Below, one piece after another: positions 7,348-16,357 of a DNA stretch of 46,872 nt (position 1 is its first letter; every line of letters starts with the position of its first letter). Under the pieces are notes generated by a model. The model was not told where the DNA came from. It ran no database searches and saw nothing but the letters and a program-made list of their open reading frames with translations. The stretch covers positions 1-46,872 of the forward strand of contig JBCDBL010000009.1 in the NCBI GenBank assembly GCA_039183635.1. The letters run 5' to 3'. The position numbers and the translations under genes are program-made. The stretch comes from JBCDBL01 sp039183635 (lineage in GTDB: Bacteria > Pseudomonadota > Alphaproteobacteria > Caulobacterales > Parvularculaceae).

Positions 7348-8844
7348 CTACTCCATTGTCGGAATGATGAATTCGGCGCCTTGCACGTCCTCCGGCCAGC
7401 GCTGGGTGATGGTTTTGATTTTAGTCCAAAACCGCACGCCTTCGGGACCATGTTGATTGGTATCGCCAAATGCTGAGCGTTTCCAGCCGCCGAACGTGTG
7501 ATAGGCCACAGGCACGGGGATCGGCACGTTCACGCCCACCATGCCGACATTCACACGTTGGGAGAATTCCCGCGCGGCGGCGCCGTTGCGTGTAAAGATC
7601 GCGACGCCGTTACCGTATTGGTGCTGTGATGGCAAGGCGACGGCGTCGTCAAATGTGGCGGCCCGTACGATCTGCAGGACAGGTCCGAAAATTTCGTCTG
7701 TATAAGATTTATGGCCGGGCTTAGCGCGATCGAGGAGCGTGCCCCCAAGGAAAAACCCGTTTTCATACCCCTGGAGCGTAAAATCACGGCCGTCGACAAT
7801 AAGGTCCTGGCCTTCATCTACGGCTGTTTGAATGTAGCCGGCCACGCGGTCCCGGTGGGCGGCTGTGACGAGAGGGCCGAGATCGGAGTCTTCGGACAGG
7901 GATGGCCCGATCCTGAGGCCCTCGACCTGCGGTTTCAGTATCTCCACAAGACGGTCCGCCGTATCTTCGCCGACGGGCACGGCCACGGGCGTCGCCATGC
8001 AGCGTTCTCCAGCCGATCCGTAGGCGGAGCCGATCAGTTGATTGGCGGCGTTTTCCATATCCGCATCAGGCAGGATGATCATATGGTTCTTGGCGCCGCC
8101 GAAGGCCTGAACGCGCTTATTGTGCGCTGCGCCGTTGGTGTAGATATATTGGGCGATGTCTGACGATCCGACAAAGCTGATCGCCTTGACCCGCGGATCT
8201 TCAATGATCGCGTCGACCGCCTCCTTGTCGCCGTTCACGACATTCAGAACGCCCGCGGGCGCGCCTGCTTCCATCATCAGTTCTGCAAGCCGTAACGGGG
8301 CTGACGGGTCGCGCTCAGACGGTTTCAAAATAAATGTATTGCCGCAGGCTATGGCGACGCTGAACATCCACATGGGGATCATAGCCGGAAAGTTGAACGG
8401 CGTAATGCCAGAGACAACGCCGAGCGGCTGGCGCATGGAGTAAACGTCGATGCCGGGGCCCGCCGCTTCCGTATAATCGCCTTTTTGCAGATGCGGGATG
8501 CCGCAGGCGAACTCAACCACATCAAGCCCGCGCTGTACATCGCCCCTGGCGTCCGGCAGCACTTTACCGTGTTCGGATGAAATCATCCTCGCGAGGTTGT
8601 CCATGTCCTTTTCGACAAGGTCTTTGAATTTGAAAAGCACCCGTGCACGGCGTTGCGGGTTCATAGCCGCCCAGTCCGGGAAAGCCGCATCAGCCGCATC
8701 CACAGCGGCGCCAATTTCGCCCTTCGTGGCCAAAGCCACGTCATGCTGAACATCGCCGATGCTCGGGTTGAAAACGGCATGGCTGCGTTCTGAGGTCCCT
8801 TGGACCGCGGCGCCGTTGATAAAGTGTCCAAGGCGATCGCCCAT
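7348..8844 (-). CDS. mmsA: methylmalonate-semialdehyde dehydrogenase, CoA-acylating (498 aa)
   Basis: It converts methylmalonate semialdehyde plus CoA and NAD+ to propionyl-CoA and CO2, the end of valine degradation; it also takes malonate semialdehyde. Visible are PFNFPAMIPMW with Asn152, the cofactor stretch FILKPSERDP, and the catalytic Cys282 in AGERCMA. Length is that of the family. The frame stays open upstream to 9111, but I start at 8844. That ATG has AAGGAG just upstream and begins with the conserved MGDRLGHFINGA, and the extension would run across the divergent LysR gene. It is first gene of the mmsA-echA-acad-mmsB operon. Confidence 0.96.
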   Translation of the reverse strand: MGDRLGHFINGAAVQGTSERSHAVFNPSIGDVQHDVALATKGEIGAAVDAADAAFPDWAAMNPQRRARVLFKFKDLVEKDMDNLARMISSEHGKVLPDARGDVQRGLDVVEFACGIPHLQKGDYTEAAGPGIDVYSMRQPLGVVSGITPFNFPAMIPMWMFSVAIACGNTFILKPSERDPSAPLRLAELMMEAGAPAGVLNVVNGDKEAVDAIIEDPRVKAISFVGSSDIAQYIYTNGAAHNKRVQAFGGAKNHMIILPDADMENAANQLIGSAYGSAGERCMATPVAVPVGEDTADRLVEILKPQVEGLRIGPSLSEDSDLGPLVTAAHRDRVAGYIQTAVDEGQDLIVDGRDFTLQGYENGFFLGGTLLDRAKPGHKSYTDEIFGPVLQIVRAATFDDAVALPSQHQYGNGVAIFTRNGAAAREFSQRVNVGMVGVNVPIPVPVAYHTFGGWKRSAFGDTNQHGPEGVRFWTKIKTITQRWPEDVQGAEFIIPTME

Positions 8845-8950
8845 TGGCTTCAAACTCCTTAAATTTTCCAATTGCTTGTAAGGTATCGGTAAAGCTGCGA
8901 AGATAAAATTGCAAAATTGCAAATCTGCTTTGCACGCATGGGCGGTCTTT
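8845..8950. promoter_or_regulatory. divergent mmsA/lysR control region with tandem ATTGCAAA
   Basis: This 106-base gap separates the valine operon (leftward) from a LysR gene (rightward). It contains two perfect, directly adjacent copies of ATTGCAAA at 8908-8915 and 8916-8923, in an AT-rich patch. LysR proteins usually bind between themselves and a divergent target, so this repeat is a candidate operator or promoter element. The AAGGAG site for mmsA is at the left end (about 8855-8860). Confidence 0.5.
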
Positions 8951-9838
8951 ATGATCCAATGGGATGATCTGCGTTTTTTTATCGCTGCAGCGCGGGCCGG
9001 CTCCTTTTCCAACGCTGCAGACGCCGTGGGCGCCGACATTGCAACCGTAAGCCGGCGGGTCGCGCGCCTTGAGGCGGCGATGAAGGCGACCTTGTTCGTC
9101 AGGTCCGCCAAAGGGTTGAAGCTGACGGCGATCGGCCGCCAGGTGTATGAACACTGCGATCAGGTCGAAGGGGCGATATCCTGCGTAACGGAAGCCTCCG
9201 GCGCCGGGAGCCCCACCGGTACGGTTCGCCTCAGCGCGTCGGAAGGGTTTGGAACCGTCATATTGGCCCCCGCCCTGGCGGTGTTTGCGCAAGAAAAGGC
9301 GAGCGTGACGGTGGAGCTTGCTGCGGACGCCGGTTTCCTGTCCCCCACAACCCGGGAGGCGGATATCGCTGTGACGCTGAGCGCGCCGGGGGACTCCAAG
9401 CTTATTGTGGAGCCTTTGACAGAGTATCGGCTGGGACTTTTTTCCTCGGAGCAGTATGTAGCCAAATCCGGCAAGCCAAAGCGTCTGGAGGATCTGAAAC
9501 ACCACGCCATCGTAGGGTATGTGGACGATCTTATCTTCACGCCGGAATTACGATATCTTCAGGAGCTTTCGCCGGAGCTCAAGCCCTCCGTATCAAGCAC
9601 ATCGATCAGGGCTCAGCGGTCTCTTATTGAGAAAGGCGCCGGAATTGGGGTGTTGCCTTACTTTCTGGGACAAGGCTTAACACCCCTGTTTCGACAAAAG
9701 GTCCTGGTTCGGCGCTTTTGGGTCTCCACTCATAAGGAGGTCGCCGATACGGCAAGGGTGAAGGCCGTGCGCAACTGGCTGAAAAAAGTCGTGCATGAAC
9801 AAATGGACTTGCTCCGCAAACATCCGGCCCAGCTGTAA
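8951..9838 (+). CDS. LysR-family transcriptional regulator, probable regulator of the valine operon (295 aa)
   Basis: It has an N-terminal winged helix-turn-helix (residues 1-60: MIQWDDLRFFIAAARAGSF, ADIATVSRRVARLEAAM). A periplasmic-binding-protein-like effector domain follows (about 90-290). The motif order and length are typical LysR. I start at the ATG at 8951, because MIQWDDLRFF matches the usual LysR N-terminus and the longer frame has no ribosome binding site. Divergent placement from mmsA makes it the likely activator or repressor of valine/isobutyrate catabolism. The effector is unknown; a pathway intermediate is a reasonable guess. Confidence 0.88.
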   Translation: MIQWDDLRFFIAAARAGSFSNAADAVGADIATVSRRVARLEAAMKATLFVRSAKGLKLTAIGRQVYEHCDQVEGAISCVTEASGAGSPTGTVRLSASEGFGTVILAPALAVFAQEKASVTVELAADAGFLSPTTREADIAVTLSAPGDSKLIVEPLTEYRLGLFSSEQYVAKSGKPKRLEDLKHHAIVGYVDDLIFTPELRYLQELSPELKPSVSSTSIRAQRSLIEKGAGIGVLPYFLGQGLTPLFRQKVLVRRFWVSTHKEVADTARVKAVRNWLKKVVHEQMDLLRKHPAQL

Positions 9839-10041
9839 GTTTTGTCGCATCGGCGCAGGTCCGTCGTTGCGTTGGCAAGGCTGACCGTTGCTCCGTTGCC
9901 GGTCCGATATTCAGCAGCCTGCGACGTCGGCGGCGCCATCATGCACGGTGCGGGCGACGAGCGAAGCGAAAGCCGCGCCATAAACGGCAAGAATGCACGA
10001 TATTCATATGAATGATTTGAAAAAGCCAGAATAATCAATCA

Positions 10042-10065
10042 GATTTATCGAACTGTTCATAAATC
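10042..10065. promoter_or_regulatory. 24-bp palindrome upstream of tetR, candidate operator
   Basis: The arms are GATTTAT-c-GAAC and GTTCATAAATC around a central T. They are perfectly complementary except for one extra C in the left arm. It sits 38 bases before the start codon of the TetR gene at 10104, where an autoregulatory TetR operator would lie. I see no second copy in the 10728-10898 gap before the pump gene. The rest of 9839-10103 shows nothing else I can support. Confidence 0.5.
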
Positions 10066-10103
10066 GGCGCGCACTCTTAGAAGGCGTGTGGAGCGTTTGA
10101 GAC

Positions 10104-10727
10104 ATGTCTGAACCGAAGCTGAACACATCGGAAGTTATCGCCGTGGCCTCGCAACTGTTTTGGCGCGACGGTTACGACGGCGTCTCCATAGATGATGTTG
10201 TGCAGGAGACGGGTTTTAACAGGTACGCCCTTTATCGGGCGTTCGGCGGAAAGCGCGATTTGTTTATCGCCGCCCTTGATGCTTACCACCAAAAGGGGCG
10301 GGCGTTGGTCATGGAGGCCATGGCGGACCCTAACCTAACGGCGTTTGAGGCTCTTGGGAGCGCGATAAGTTTAAAGATGAAAGATGACGGCATGTTCGCC
10401 GCGGGGTGTCTTCTGTGCACAACCGCTGTTGAGTTGGCCGCCCATGACGAAGACGTCAGCCGCAGGGTTCTGGGCTATTTTTCAGAAATGAAAGGCATGC
10501 TTGGTGCCGTTATGGCGCGCGCCCAGGCCGAGGGAGAGCTCGCGCCCGGGCGCGATTCCAGCGAGGCTGCGGAAGTGATGTTCAGCATTTTTTTGGCGAT
10601 AGGGGTCCAGGCCCGTGCGGGCGCTGCAAGACAAGACGTCGAGAAGATGGTTCATTCGGCGATCGCAAGTTTAAGGTTTGGGGCGCAAGCCTCCGTGCTC
10701 GCACTCAAAGCCGACGCGGCGCGATAA
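10104..10727 (+). CDS. TetR/AcrR-family regulator (207 aa)
   Basis: The N-terminal TetR helix-turn-helix is clear (residues 7-50: VIAVASQLFWRDGYDGVSID followed by DVVQETGFNRYALYRAFGGK). A helical ligand domain of the TetR_C type follows, containing the AAGCLLCTTAVEL segment seen in many AcrR-like regulators. Length fits. The gene precedes, in the same direction, an RND pump, LolA-like carrier and outer-membrane barrel with 171 bases between. Local control of that cassette, and of itself through the palindrome at 10042-10065, is likely. The ligand is unknown. Confidence 0.88.
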   Translation: MSEPKLNTSEVIAVASQLFWRDGYDGVSIDDVVQETGFNRYALYRAFGGKRDLFIAALDAYHQKGRALVMEAMADPNLTAFEALGSAISLKMKDDGMFAAGCLLCTTAVELAAHDEDVSRRVLGYFSEMKGMLGAVMARAQAEGELAPGRDSSEAAEVMFSIFLAIGVQARAGAARQDVEKMVHSAIASLRFGAQASVLALKADAAR

Positions 10728-10898
10728 TCATTCAAAAATAAAAGGATACCTGTGTGAAACGCCTGAAATACATCCAGCCAATTCAGACTGAACATTCTAC
10801 ACCAATAGGTTTCCCCTTCGTTTGTCGAATGCGAAGCGGGAGGAACGTCATACTCACGACCGCCTTTTAAAGGCCTGTGTAAAAAAGGATCTGACCCC

Positions 10899-13274
10899 AT
10901 GCCCAAAACTATGACACGCCTGGACGGCCTTGCCGTTGCTTTGACGGATTTCGTGATCCGTTTTCGCTGGCCCGTAATCATTGCGGCTGTGTTGTGCACG
11001 CTCGCCCTTGGTTCGGGCGGTGCGCGCCTGGCTTTTGAGAACAACTATCGCGTCTTCTTTTCGAAGGAAAATCCCGAGCTTACGGCGTTTGAGGATTTCC
11101 AGGCGACCTACACCAAAAACGACAATATCTTCTTTTTACTTATTCCATCCGACGGCGTGGTGTTCCAAAACGATGTCCTTGCTGCAGTTGACGAGCTGAC
11201 AGATGCGGCATGGCGCATACCCTATGCTCTACGTGTCGATTCCATTACAAATTTTCAGCACACATACGCGACTGAGGATGATCTCATCGTCCAGGACCTG
11301 GTTGCAGATCCGCGATCGTTAAGCGATGCGCAGCTTTCTGAGCGCAAAGAGATCGCACTCGCTGAGCCGTTGCTTATTAATCAGCTGATCACGCCGGACG
11401 CTGGCGTCACCGCCATCAACGTCACTCTGCAGTACCCCGAACAAGACATTAACGAAGTGCCCGACGCGGCGGCGGCGGCGCGGGCGATTGCTGCGGATAT
11501 TGAGGCGCGTTATCCCGATATCGAGGTCGCTCTTACCGGCGTGTCCATGTTGAACAACGCCTTTCAGGAAGCGGGCGTGAACGACATGGCGACATTGGTT
11601 CCAGTGATGTTTCTTGTGATACTGATCATGTGTGTTATTGTTTTAAGGTCGTTCAGCGCGACCTTTGCGACGCTTGTCGTCATCGTCCTGTCGACGGTGA
11701 GCGCCATGGGTATCGCCGGCTTTATCGGTTTTCCAATGACCCCGATCGCCGGCGCGGCGCCCATCGTGATCTTAACCCTTGCGGTGGCGGATTCCGTCCA
11801 CATCCTTTTGAGCATGCGGGCGGCCATGCGGGAGGGCATGGACAAACGAGCAGCCCTTATCGAGGCCATGCGCGTTAATTTCCTGGCGGTCTCCATCACA
11901 TCGTTGACGACAATTGTCGGTTTTTTGGCGCTCAACTTCTCCGACGCCCCGCCTTTCCGGCACCTCGGCAACATCTCCGCCATCGGCATCGCGGCGGCCT
12001 GGTTGTTGTCCATTACCGTTTTGCCGGCGCTGGTCAGTTTGTTGCCGTTCGGCGTGAAGGCGAAACAAGGCGGCGCCGGCGGCGTCAACATGATGGAAAG
12101 GTTTGCGAACTTCGTCATAGATCATCGTCAAAAGCTTTTGTTGACCGTCGGTGCGGCGGCGGCTGGTCTGGTGGCGCTGATTCCGACGATGGAGTTCAAC
12201 GACCAGTGGTCGAAGTATTTCGATGAGCGGATCGAGTTTCGACGCGACACCGACGTCGCCGCCCAGTATCTCGGTATTTATCCCATCGAGTTTTCCGTCC
12301 CCGCGCTTGAGCCCGGCGGCGTAAGCGAACCGGAATTTCTGGAAAACCTTGACGCCTTTGCGAACTATCTGCGCGATCAACCATCCGTCGTGCATGTCTA
12401 TTCGCTAACGGACATTATGAAACGGCTCAACAAAAACATGAATGCGGATGATAATGCGTTTTACCGTCTTCCCGACGATCGCGAGTTGGCGGCGCAATAC
12501 CTTCTGCTTTATGAGTTGTCTTTGCCGTACGGCCTTGATCTCAACGACCGCATCAACATCGATAAATCAGCGACGCGCTTGACGGTGACGCTTGGCGATG
12601 TGACCTCGGAGGAGACAAAGGTCTTTTTAAACAACGCCAACGCATGGATTGCGGAAAACCTGCCGGAATACATGCAGACCAGGCCCACAAGCGCACAGGT
12701 GATGTTCACCTACATCACAGATCGCAATGTCAGCCAGATGATCCGTGGGACTATCATCGCCGTCATCGCCATAGCGATCATTATGGTCTTCGCCTTGCGC
12801 AGTCTTTCTCTGGGCGCGTTGAGCTTGCTGCCGAACGGTCTTCCCATAGCGACGGCTTTCGGCGCCTGGGCGCTGGTCGTCGGCGAAGTTGGGTTTTCCA
12901 TTGCTGTTGTAGCGTCTATCGCCCTTGGTATTGTGGTAGATGATACGGTGCATTTTCTGACAAAGTTCGTTCGTGCACGACGTGAGAAAGGGTTGTCGCC
13001 GGAAGACTCTATTCGCTATGCCTTTCGCAATGTAGGGCTTGCGATTGTGGTCAATACGTTCGTCCTCACAATAGGTTTTCTTGTGTTGACGACGTCCGCC
13101 TTCAAGGTAAATGTCGACATGGGTCTCATGACGGCGTTCTCCATTGTCTTCGCTTTAATCCTCGACTTCCTGCTCCTGCCGCCGCTGTTGCTGTGGCGGG
13201 CGCGCACATCCCAAAACCCAGTTATTCAGAAAGGAACAGACGATGCTCGCGACATTCTTTCCCCGGCGCAATAG
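10899..13274 (+). CDS. MMPL/RND-family transporter (791 aa)
   Basis: This inner-membrane RND-superfamily exporter of the MMPL/HpnN-like branch probably moves lipids or hydrophobic molecules using proton motive force. There are two repeated halves, each with one helix, a large periplasmic domain, then five helices. Helix 1 is at about residues 24-42 and the first helix bundle at about 225-380. A second single helix is at about 410-430 and the second bundle at about 620-770. Acidic residues of the relay region are visible in AVADSVHILLSM and VVDDTVHFLTKF. Bacterial drug RND pumps are about 1,000-1,050 aa, so this is not AcrB-like. AAGGA lies upstream of the ATG. The LolA-like gene starts inside its 3' end. 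Confidence 0.88.
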   Translation: MPKTMTRLDGLAVALTDFVIRFRWPVIIAAVLCTLALGSGGARLAFENNYRVFFSKENPELTAFEDFQATYTKNDNIFFLLIPSDGVVFQNDVLAAVDELTDAAWRIPYALRVDSITNFQHTYATEDDLIVQDLVADPRSLSDAQLSERKEIALAEPLLINQLITPDAGVTAINVTLQYPEQDINEVPDAAAAARAIAADIEARYPDIEVALTGVSMLNNAFQEAGVNDMATLVPVMFLVILIMCVIVLRSFSATFATLVVIVLSTVSAMGIAGFIGFPMTPIAGAAPIVILTLAVADSVHILLSMRAAMREGMDKRAALIEAMRVNFLAVSITSLTTIVGFLALNFSDAPPFRHLGNISAIGIAAAWLLSITVLPALVSLLPFGVKAKQGGAGGVNMMERFANFVIDHRQKLLLTVGAAAAGLVALIPTMEFNDQWSKYFDERIEFRRDTDVAAQYLGIYPIEFSVPALEPGGVSEPEFLENLDAFANYLRDQPSVVHVYSLTDIMKRLNKNMNADDNAFYRLPDDRELAAQYLLLYELSLPYGLDLNDRINIDKSATRLTVTLGDVTSEETKVFLNNANAWIAENLPEYMQTRPTSAQVMFTYITDRNVSQMIRGTIIAVIAIAIIMVFALRSLSLGALSLLPNGLPIATAFGAWALVVGEVGFSIAVVASIALGIVVDDTVHFLTKFVRARREKGLSPEDSIRYAFRNVGLAIVVNTFVLTIGFLVLTTSAFKVNVDMGLMTAFSIVFALILDFLLLPPLLLWRARTSQNPVIQKGTDDARDILSPAQ

Positions 13275-14106
13275 ATCCTTGCGCACTGCTTCGGTCCTGC
13301 TTGGCGCGGTTGCGCTCGGCGTCCTGGTCTTCGCCGATCCTGTCGGCGCCCAAGACGCCGATCCCGCCGCCCGGGGGGAGGCCCCTGAGGCCCAGAAAGG
13401 CTACGATATCTCAGCCCGTTCCGATCGCTCGGATATCGGTTTTGCCGACAGCCGCGTGAGCGCGACCATGGTCCTGCGCAACGCCGCCGGACAAACGACG
13501 GAGCGTGCGCTCGACTTCACGACTCTTGAGAAAGACAGCGAACAGGTGGGCGATAAAAGTCTTGTGGTGTTCCGCACCCCAAGAGACGTTGAGGGCACGG
13601 CGCTGCTGTCCCACGCTCAAATTTTGGCGCCGGATAATCAATGGCTCTACCTGCCGGCCTTAAAGCGTGTAAAGCGTATTTCCTCCACCAACAAGTCCGG
13701 TCCCTTTGTCGGCTCTGAGTTCGCCTTTGAGGATTTTACGTCAACAGAGCTCAACAAGTATACGTACAAATATCTGCGCGCCGAGGAGGTCGACGGTGTT
13801 ATGATGGATGTGATCGAACGTTATCCGCGCTACGAGAACTCCGGCTATACCCGCCAGATCGGCTGGACCGATCAGGACGTGTTTCAATTGCGTAAGGTGG
13901 AGTTCTACGACCGCAAGGATGCGCTTTTGAAAACCTTAACCCTGACGGACTACCGCGACTATGACGGTGTGTGGCGGGCGCACAAATTGTCTATGGAGAA
14001 CCACCAGACCGGAAAATCCACCGATCTTGTCTACGATAATTATGAGTTCAAGGTGGGCCTTGACGACAATGATTTCGTCAAGGGCGTTTTGAGCCGCATT
14101 CGTTAA
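13243..14106 (+). CDS. LolA-like outer-membrane lipoprotein-sorting protein (287 aa)
   Basis: This is a periplasmic carrier of the LolA-like superfamily, with a half-barrel that holds acyl chains. A signal peptide covers residues 1-36 (twin arginine-rich start, hydrophobic SVLLGAVALGVLVFA, cleavage near VGAQ). The mature part has the typical WLYLPALKRVKRISSTNK segment and the GSEFAFEDFTS motif of the sorting-protein subfamily. It starts 32 bases inside the pump gene, with AAAGGA upstream, so the two are translationally coupled. It is distinct from true LolA. By context it should hand cargo between the pump and the outer-membrane barrel encoded next. The cargo is unknown. Confidence 0.88.
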   Translation: MLATFFPRRNRSLRTASVLLGAVALGVLVFADPVGAQDADPAARGEAPEAQKGYDISARSDRSDIGFADSRVSATMVLRNAAGQTTERALDFTTLEKDSEQVGDKSLVVFRTPRDVEGTALLSHAQILAPDNQWLYLPALKRVKRISSTNKSGPFVGSEFAFEDFTSTELNKYTYKYLRAEEVDGVMMDVIERYPRYENSGYTRQIGWTDQDVFQLRKVEFYDRKDALLKTLTLTDYRDYDGVWRAHKLSMENHQTGKSTDLVYDNYEFKVGLDDNDFVKGVLSRIR

Positions 14107-14184
14107 ATGCGAAAAATGCGGGCGGCCTGAGGTCGCCTGCGCTTTTTGCGCTGCTTATATATGTCTGCAAAAAAAGAGATGATT

Positions 14185-15375
14185 ATGCGCCGGGCAATTT
14201 TCGCCGCCTTCTTCCTCGCAACCACCGCACCTGCCCTCGCCGCCGGAGAGTGGGAGGTCTCCGCCGATGTCGCCCTGGAAGCGCGCGCTTTTTGGGAAGA
14301 CCCTCAGTTTCCAGAGCAATTTGAAGGCGTTCAGCCGTCGGTCGCGGTTACGCCGGACATCCGCTGGGAAAGCGACAGCGGCCGCATCCAGGCGGTGATG
14401 ACGCCTTTCCTGCGCCTCGACGGGCAGGATGACGAGCGCAGCCATTTCGACATGCGGGAGGCCTATGTCCGGTATGTCGGAGACGATTGGGAGATTTTGG
14501 CGGGCGCCGCCAAGGTGTTCTGGGGCGTTGCGGAATCCCGGCATCTGGTCGACATCATCAATCAAACCGACGCCGTTGAGGATATAGACGAGGAGGACAA
14601 GCTGGGCCAGCCCATGGTCAAGCTGTCGTTCTTGAAAAACTGGGGGCAGGTGGATCTGTTCGTTATGCCGTATTTCCGGGAGCGGACGTTCCCCGGCCGC
14701 GAAGGACGGCTGCGCACGCCCTTTCCGGTCGGCGACGACGCTCTGTATGAAGATGGAGACGAGCAGGAAACCCTTGATGTCGCCGCCCGGTACTCCAACT
14801 ATTTCGGCGATTGGGATGTCGGCGTTTCCGTCTTCCACGGCGTCAGCCGGGAGCCGCGTTTGCTGCTCGACGCGGCAAACGGCGTTTTCGTTCCCTTTTA
14901 CGACAACATCACCCAGGTCGGCCTTGACGTGCAGTACACGAAGGACGCCTGGCTATGGAAATTCGAAGGTATTGTCCGTGAGGGCCAGGGCGACGCCTTT
15001 GGCGCGTTCGTCGGCGGGGTGGAGTATACGGTTTACCAGATCGCAAAAAGCAATGCGGATCTCGGGCTGTTGGCGGAATACCTCTATGACGACCGGGACA
15101 TGCTGTCGGCGCCGCCGACGACGCTTGAAAACGATGTCTTTGTCGGAACGCGCCTCGCCTTGAACGATGTCCAGGACACATCGGTGCTCGCCGGCGCCAT
15201 CGTCGATGCTGAGAACGGTTCAACCGGGGCTCTTGTCGAGGCGGAGCGGCGTTTGGGACAAAACTGGGTGATCGAGTTGGAAAGCCGCATTTTCTTCAAT
15301 GTCGATCCTGAGGACTTCACCTCGGCTTTCGCAGACGACGATAACGCCACCCTGCGTCTTACGCGATATTTTTGA
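14185..15375 (+). CDS. predicted outer-membrane beta-barrel protein (396 aa)
   Basis: A signal peptide (MRRAIFAAFFLATTAPALA) is followed by alternating amphipathic strands rich in Tyr, Trp and Asp, ending in RLTRYF with the terminal Phe recognised by the BAM machinery. I place the start at the ATG at 14185. AAAGAG is just upstream, and earlier in-frame ATGs (14161, 14179) lack a site or only lengthen the leader. It follows the RND pump and LolA-like carrier and would complete a route across the envelope. It may be a lipid or hydrophobic-molecule porin, by analogy to FadL-like or DUF1302-type partners, but I see no family-defining motif. Confidence 0.75.
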   Translation: MRRAIFAAFFLATTAPALAAGEWEVSADVALEARAFWEDPQFPEQFEGVQPSVAVTPDIRWESDSGRIQAVMTPFLRLDGQDDERSHFDMREAYVRYVGDDWEILAGAAKVFWGVAESRHLVDIINQTDAVEDIDEEDKLGQPMVKLSFLKNWGQVDLFVMPYFRERTFPGREGRLRTPFPVGDDALYEDGDEQETLDVAARYSNYFGDWDVGVSVFHGVSREPRLLLDAANGVFVPFYDNITQVGLDVQYTKDAWLWKFEGIVREGQGDAFGAFVGGVEYTVYQIAKSNADLGLLAEYLYDDRDMLSAPPTTLENDVFVGTRLALNDVQDTSVLAGAIVDAENGSTGALVEAERRLGQNWVIELESRIFFNVDPEDFTSAFADDDNATLRLTRYF

Positions 15376-15381
15376 TCTGAT

Positions 15382-16302
15382 ATGACGGAACGCCTGTTCG
15401 ATCTCAATCTTTTAAAAACATTCGACGCCCTGTGGCGGGAGCGGAACGTCACCCGGGCGGCCGAACGTCTCGGCCTGACGCAGCCCGCGGTGTCCAACGG
15501 CCTGGCGCGGTTGCGCGAGGTGTTTTCCGATGAGCTTTTCATCCGCACCCCCCATGGGGTCGCGCCGACGGACCGGTGCGTTTCGATCGCCAAAGACGTT
15601 CAGGAGGCCCTGCGCCATGCGGAGCGGGCCGTGCAATCTGCGTCCGTCTTCACGGCCGAGACCAGCGCGCGCGCGTTCCGCGTCGCGTCGGTGGATGTGT
15701 TCGATGTCGTATTTCTCCCCCAAATGATGGAGCGCCTGGCCGCACTCGCGCCCTCGATCGATCTGCGCACACGCGACATGGAGCGCCGCGAGGCCCTTGA
15801 TCTGATCGACGCCGGTGAAATCGACGTCGGGTTTTATAAGGTGGGGGACGCGCCGAAACGGATCGCCATGGAGCGCATCGGCGTGGAGCGGCTCGTGCTC
15901 ATCGCCAGGGACGGCCATCCTACGATCAATGGACCGATCGATGTGGAAACCTACGCCGGGGCGGCCCACGCCCTGTTCTCCCTTGTCGGCGACGCCCATG
16001 GGCCCATTGACGACAAGCTGGCGGCGCTTGGACTGAAACGCCGCATCGCTGTCACCTCGGCGCATGTTCTCACCATTGGCGAAATCGTCCGGCGCAGCGA
16101 CATCATCGCTTCGATCCCGAGCCGCATCGCCCGGCGTCTTGTGGAGATGGGCGGCGTCAAGGCCTATCCGACGCCCATCGAAAGCGGCGAGATGGAAATC
16201 GCCATGTACTGGAACCGCAGCGCCGACGCCGATCCCGGGCTCGCCTGGTTCCGCGACGTCATCAAAACCGTATGCCGTGAAACGCCGACTTATGCGCCTT
16301 AA
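15382..16302 (+). CDS. LysR-family transcriptional regulator (306 aa)
   Basis: It belongs to the NodD/PcpR-like LysR branch. The N-terminus FDLNLLKTFDALWRERNVTR is followed by AAERLGLTQPAVSNGLARLR and LFIRTPHGVAPT, all hallmarks of that branch. An effector-binding domain follows from about residue 90. It begins six bases after the outer-membrane barrel gene and is probably co-transcribed with the pump cassette, giving that operon a second regulator besides TetR. Its stop codon TAA (16300-16302) lies in the first bases of a degenerate palindromic repeat. The target and ligand are unknown. Confidence 0.9.
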   Translation: MTERLFDLNLLKTFDALWRERNVTRAAERLGLTQPAVSNGLARLREVFSDELFIRTPHGVAPTDRCVSIAKDVQEALRHAERAVQSASVFTAETSARAFRVASVDVFDVVFLPQMMERLAALAPSIDLRTRDMERREALDLIDAGEIDVGFYKVGDAPKRIAMERIGVERLVLIARDGHPTINGPIDVETYAGAAHALFSLVGDAHGPIDDKLAALGLKRRIAVTSAHVLTIGEIVRRSDIIASIPSRIARRLVEMGGVKAYPTPIESGEMEIAMYWNRSADADPGLAWFRDVIKTVCRETPTYAP

Positions 16303-16334
16303 AGCGTGTTCATGAAACGGGAACTGGTTTTAAT
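16300..16334 (+). repeat. degenerate palindromic repeat fragment (copy 3)
   Basis: TAAAGCGTGTTCATGAAACGG and the following GAACTGGTTTTAA resemble the AGCGTGTCGCGCAAAAGTGGATACCGG-type module at 39898-39926. It fills the short gap between the convergent LysR and rfbG genes. Identification is by resemblance only. Confidence 0.4.
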
Positions 16335-16357
16335 AAAAATGTGTATAAAGAAGAAAT

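Noticed and set aside
8845..9111. N-terminal extension of mmsA by 89 codons
   Set aside because: It crosses the divergent LysR gene, and the ATG at 8844 has an AAGGAG site and the conserved MGDRLGHFI start.
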